DNA of 21,300 nt. Origin: Kiloniellaceae bacterium (GTDB taxonomy: Bacteria > Pseudomonadota > Alphaproteobacteria > Kiloniellales > Kiloniellaceae). The translations under genes were made by a program, and so were the position numbers. The notes under the pieces were generated by a model, which ran no database searches, was not told the origin of the DNA, and saw only the letters and a list, made by a program, of their open reading frames with translations. How positions within the stretch are numbered: the stretch's first letter is position 1; every line of letters starts with the position of its first letter. The DNA is taken from contig JAJFGM010000693.1 in the NCBI GenBank assembly GCA_021776145.1, forward strand, positions 1-21,300, in the 5' to 3' direction. Below, in pieces: positions 21,281 through 21,300 of this stretch.

Positions 21281-21300
21281 TGCTGCTAATCCTCTCTTGC

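Overview
The window is GC-rich and densely coded. It looks like a chromosomal segment of an alphaproteobacterium, probably of the Rhodospirillales type. This is inferred from the tyrosine-catabolic dioxygenase, an RpoH-type heat-shock promoter (CTTGAA-16-CTATCT), short-UTR small heat-shock genes, a single-domain DivK-like receiver next to an orphan ParA, and a fad operon whose FadB has the HCDH-then-crotonase order. No rRNA, tRNA, CRISPR array, insertion sequence or phage gene was seen.

Layout. (1) Positions 8-2820: cytochrome c' (minus), a MarR regulator and 4-hydroxyphenylpyruvate dioxygenase (minus, one operon), and a divergent small c-type cytochrome (plus). A 34-bp imperfect palindrome upstream of hppD is the likely MarR operator. 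(2) Positions 3038-6191 (plus): a translationally coupled patatin-like lipase / long-chain acyl-CoA synthetase / SCP2-domain protein operon. (3) Positions 6271-7083 (minus): a cyclic-nucleotide-phosphodiesterase-like metallophosphoesterase. (4) Positions 7339-11650 (minus): a protein-quality-control block read in the order TerC, Hsp20, unknown protein, Hsp20, small membrane protein, DegP/HtrA. There is a sigma-32 promoter ahead of the first Hsp20, and the Shine-Dalgarno of each Hsp20 gene can fold into a ROSE-like thermometer hairpin. (5) Positions 11883-17160 (minus): fadA-fadB-acyl-CoA dehydrogenase, a nearly complete beta-oxidation cycle. (6) Positions 17591-18870 (plus): two small secreted proteins of unknown function separated by a structured 464-bp spacer. 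(7) Positions 18884-21280 (minus): a tight ParA-like ATPase / SPOR-domain membrane protein / DivK-like receiver operon.

The fatty-acid genes form a logical route: the lipase releases acyl chains, the ligase activates them, the SCP2 protein may carry them, and FadA/FadB/dehydrogenase degrade them. The block at 7339-11650 recalls the content of mobile heat-resistance islands (sHsp plus membrane protein plus DegP), although no mobility gene is visible.

The most novel-looking unit is the ParA/SPOR/receiver operon. The otherwise unrelated SPOR and receiver proteins both carry the peptide ARKGSAT near their N-termini, encoded with only synonymous differences. This suggests a shared docking motif in an undescribed cell-pole or division-site system. 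A second theme is in-frame short tandem duplication (12, 15, 15, 15 and 18 bp) in or at the ends of five genes.
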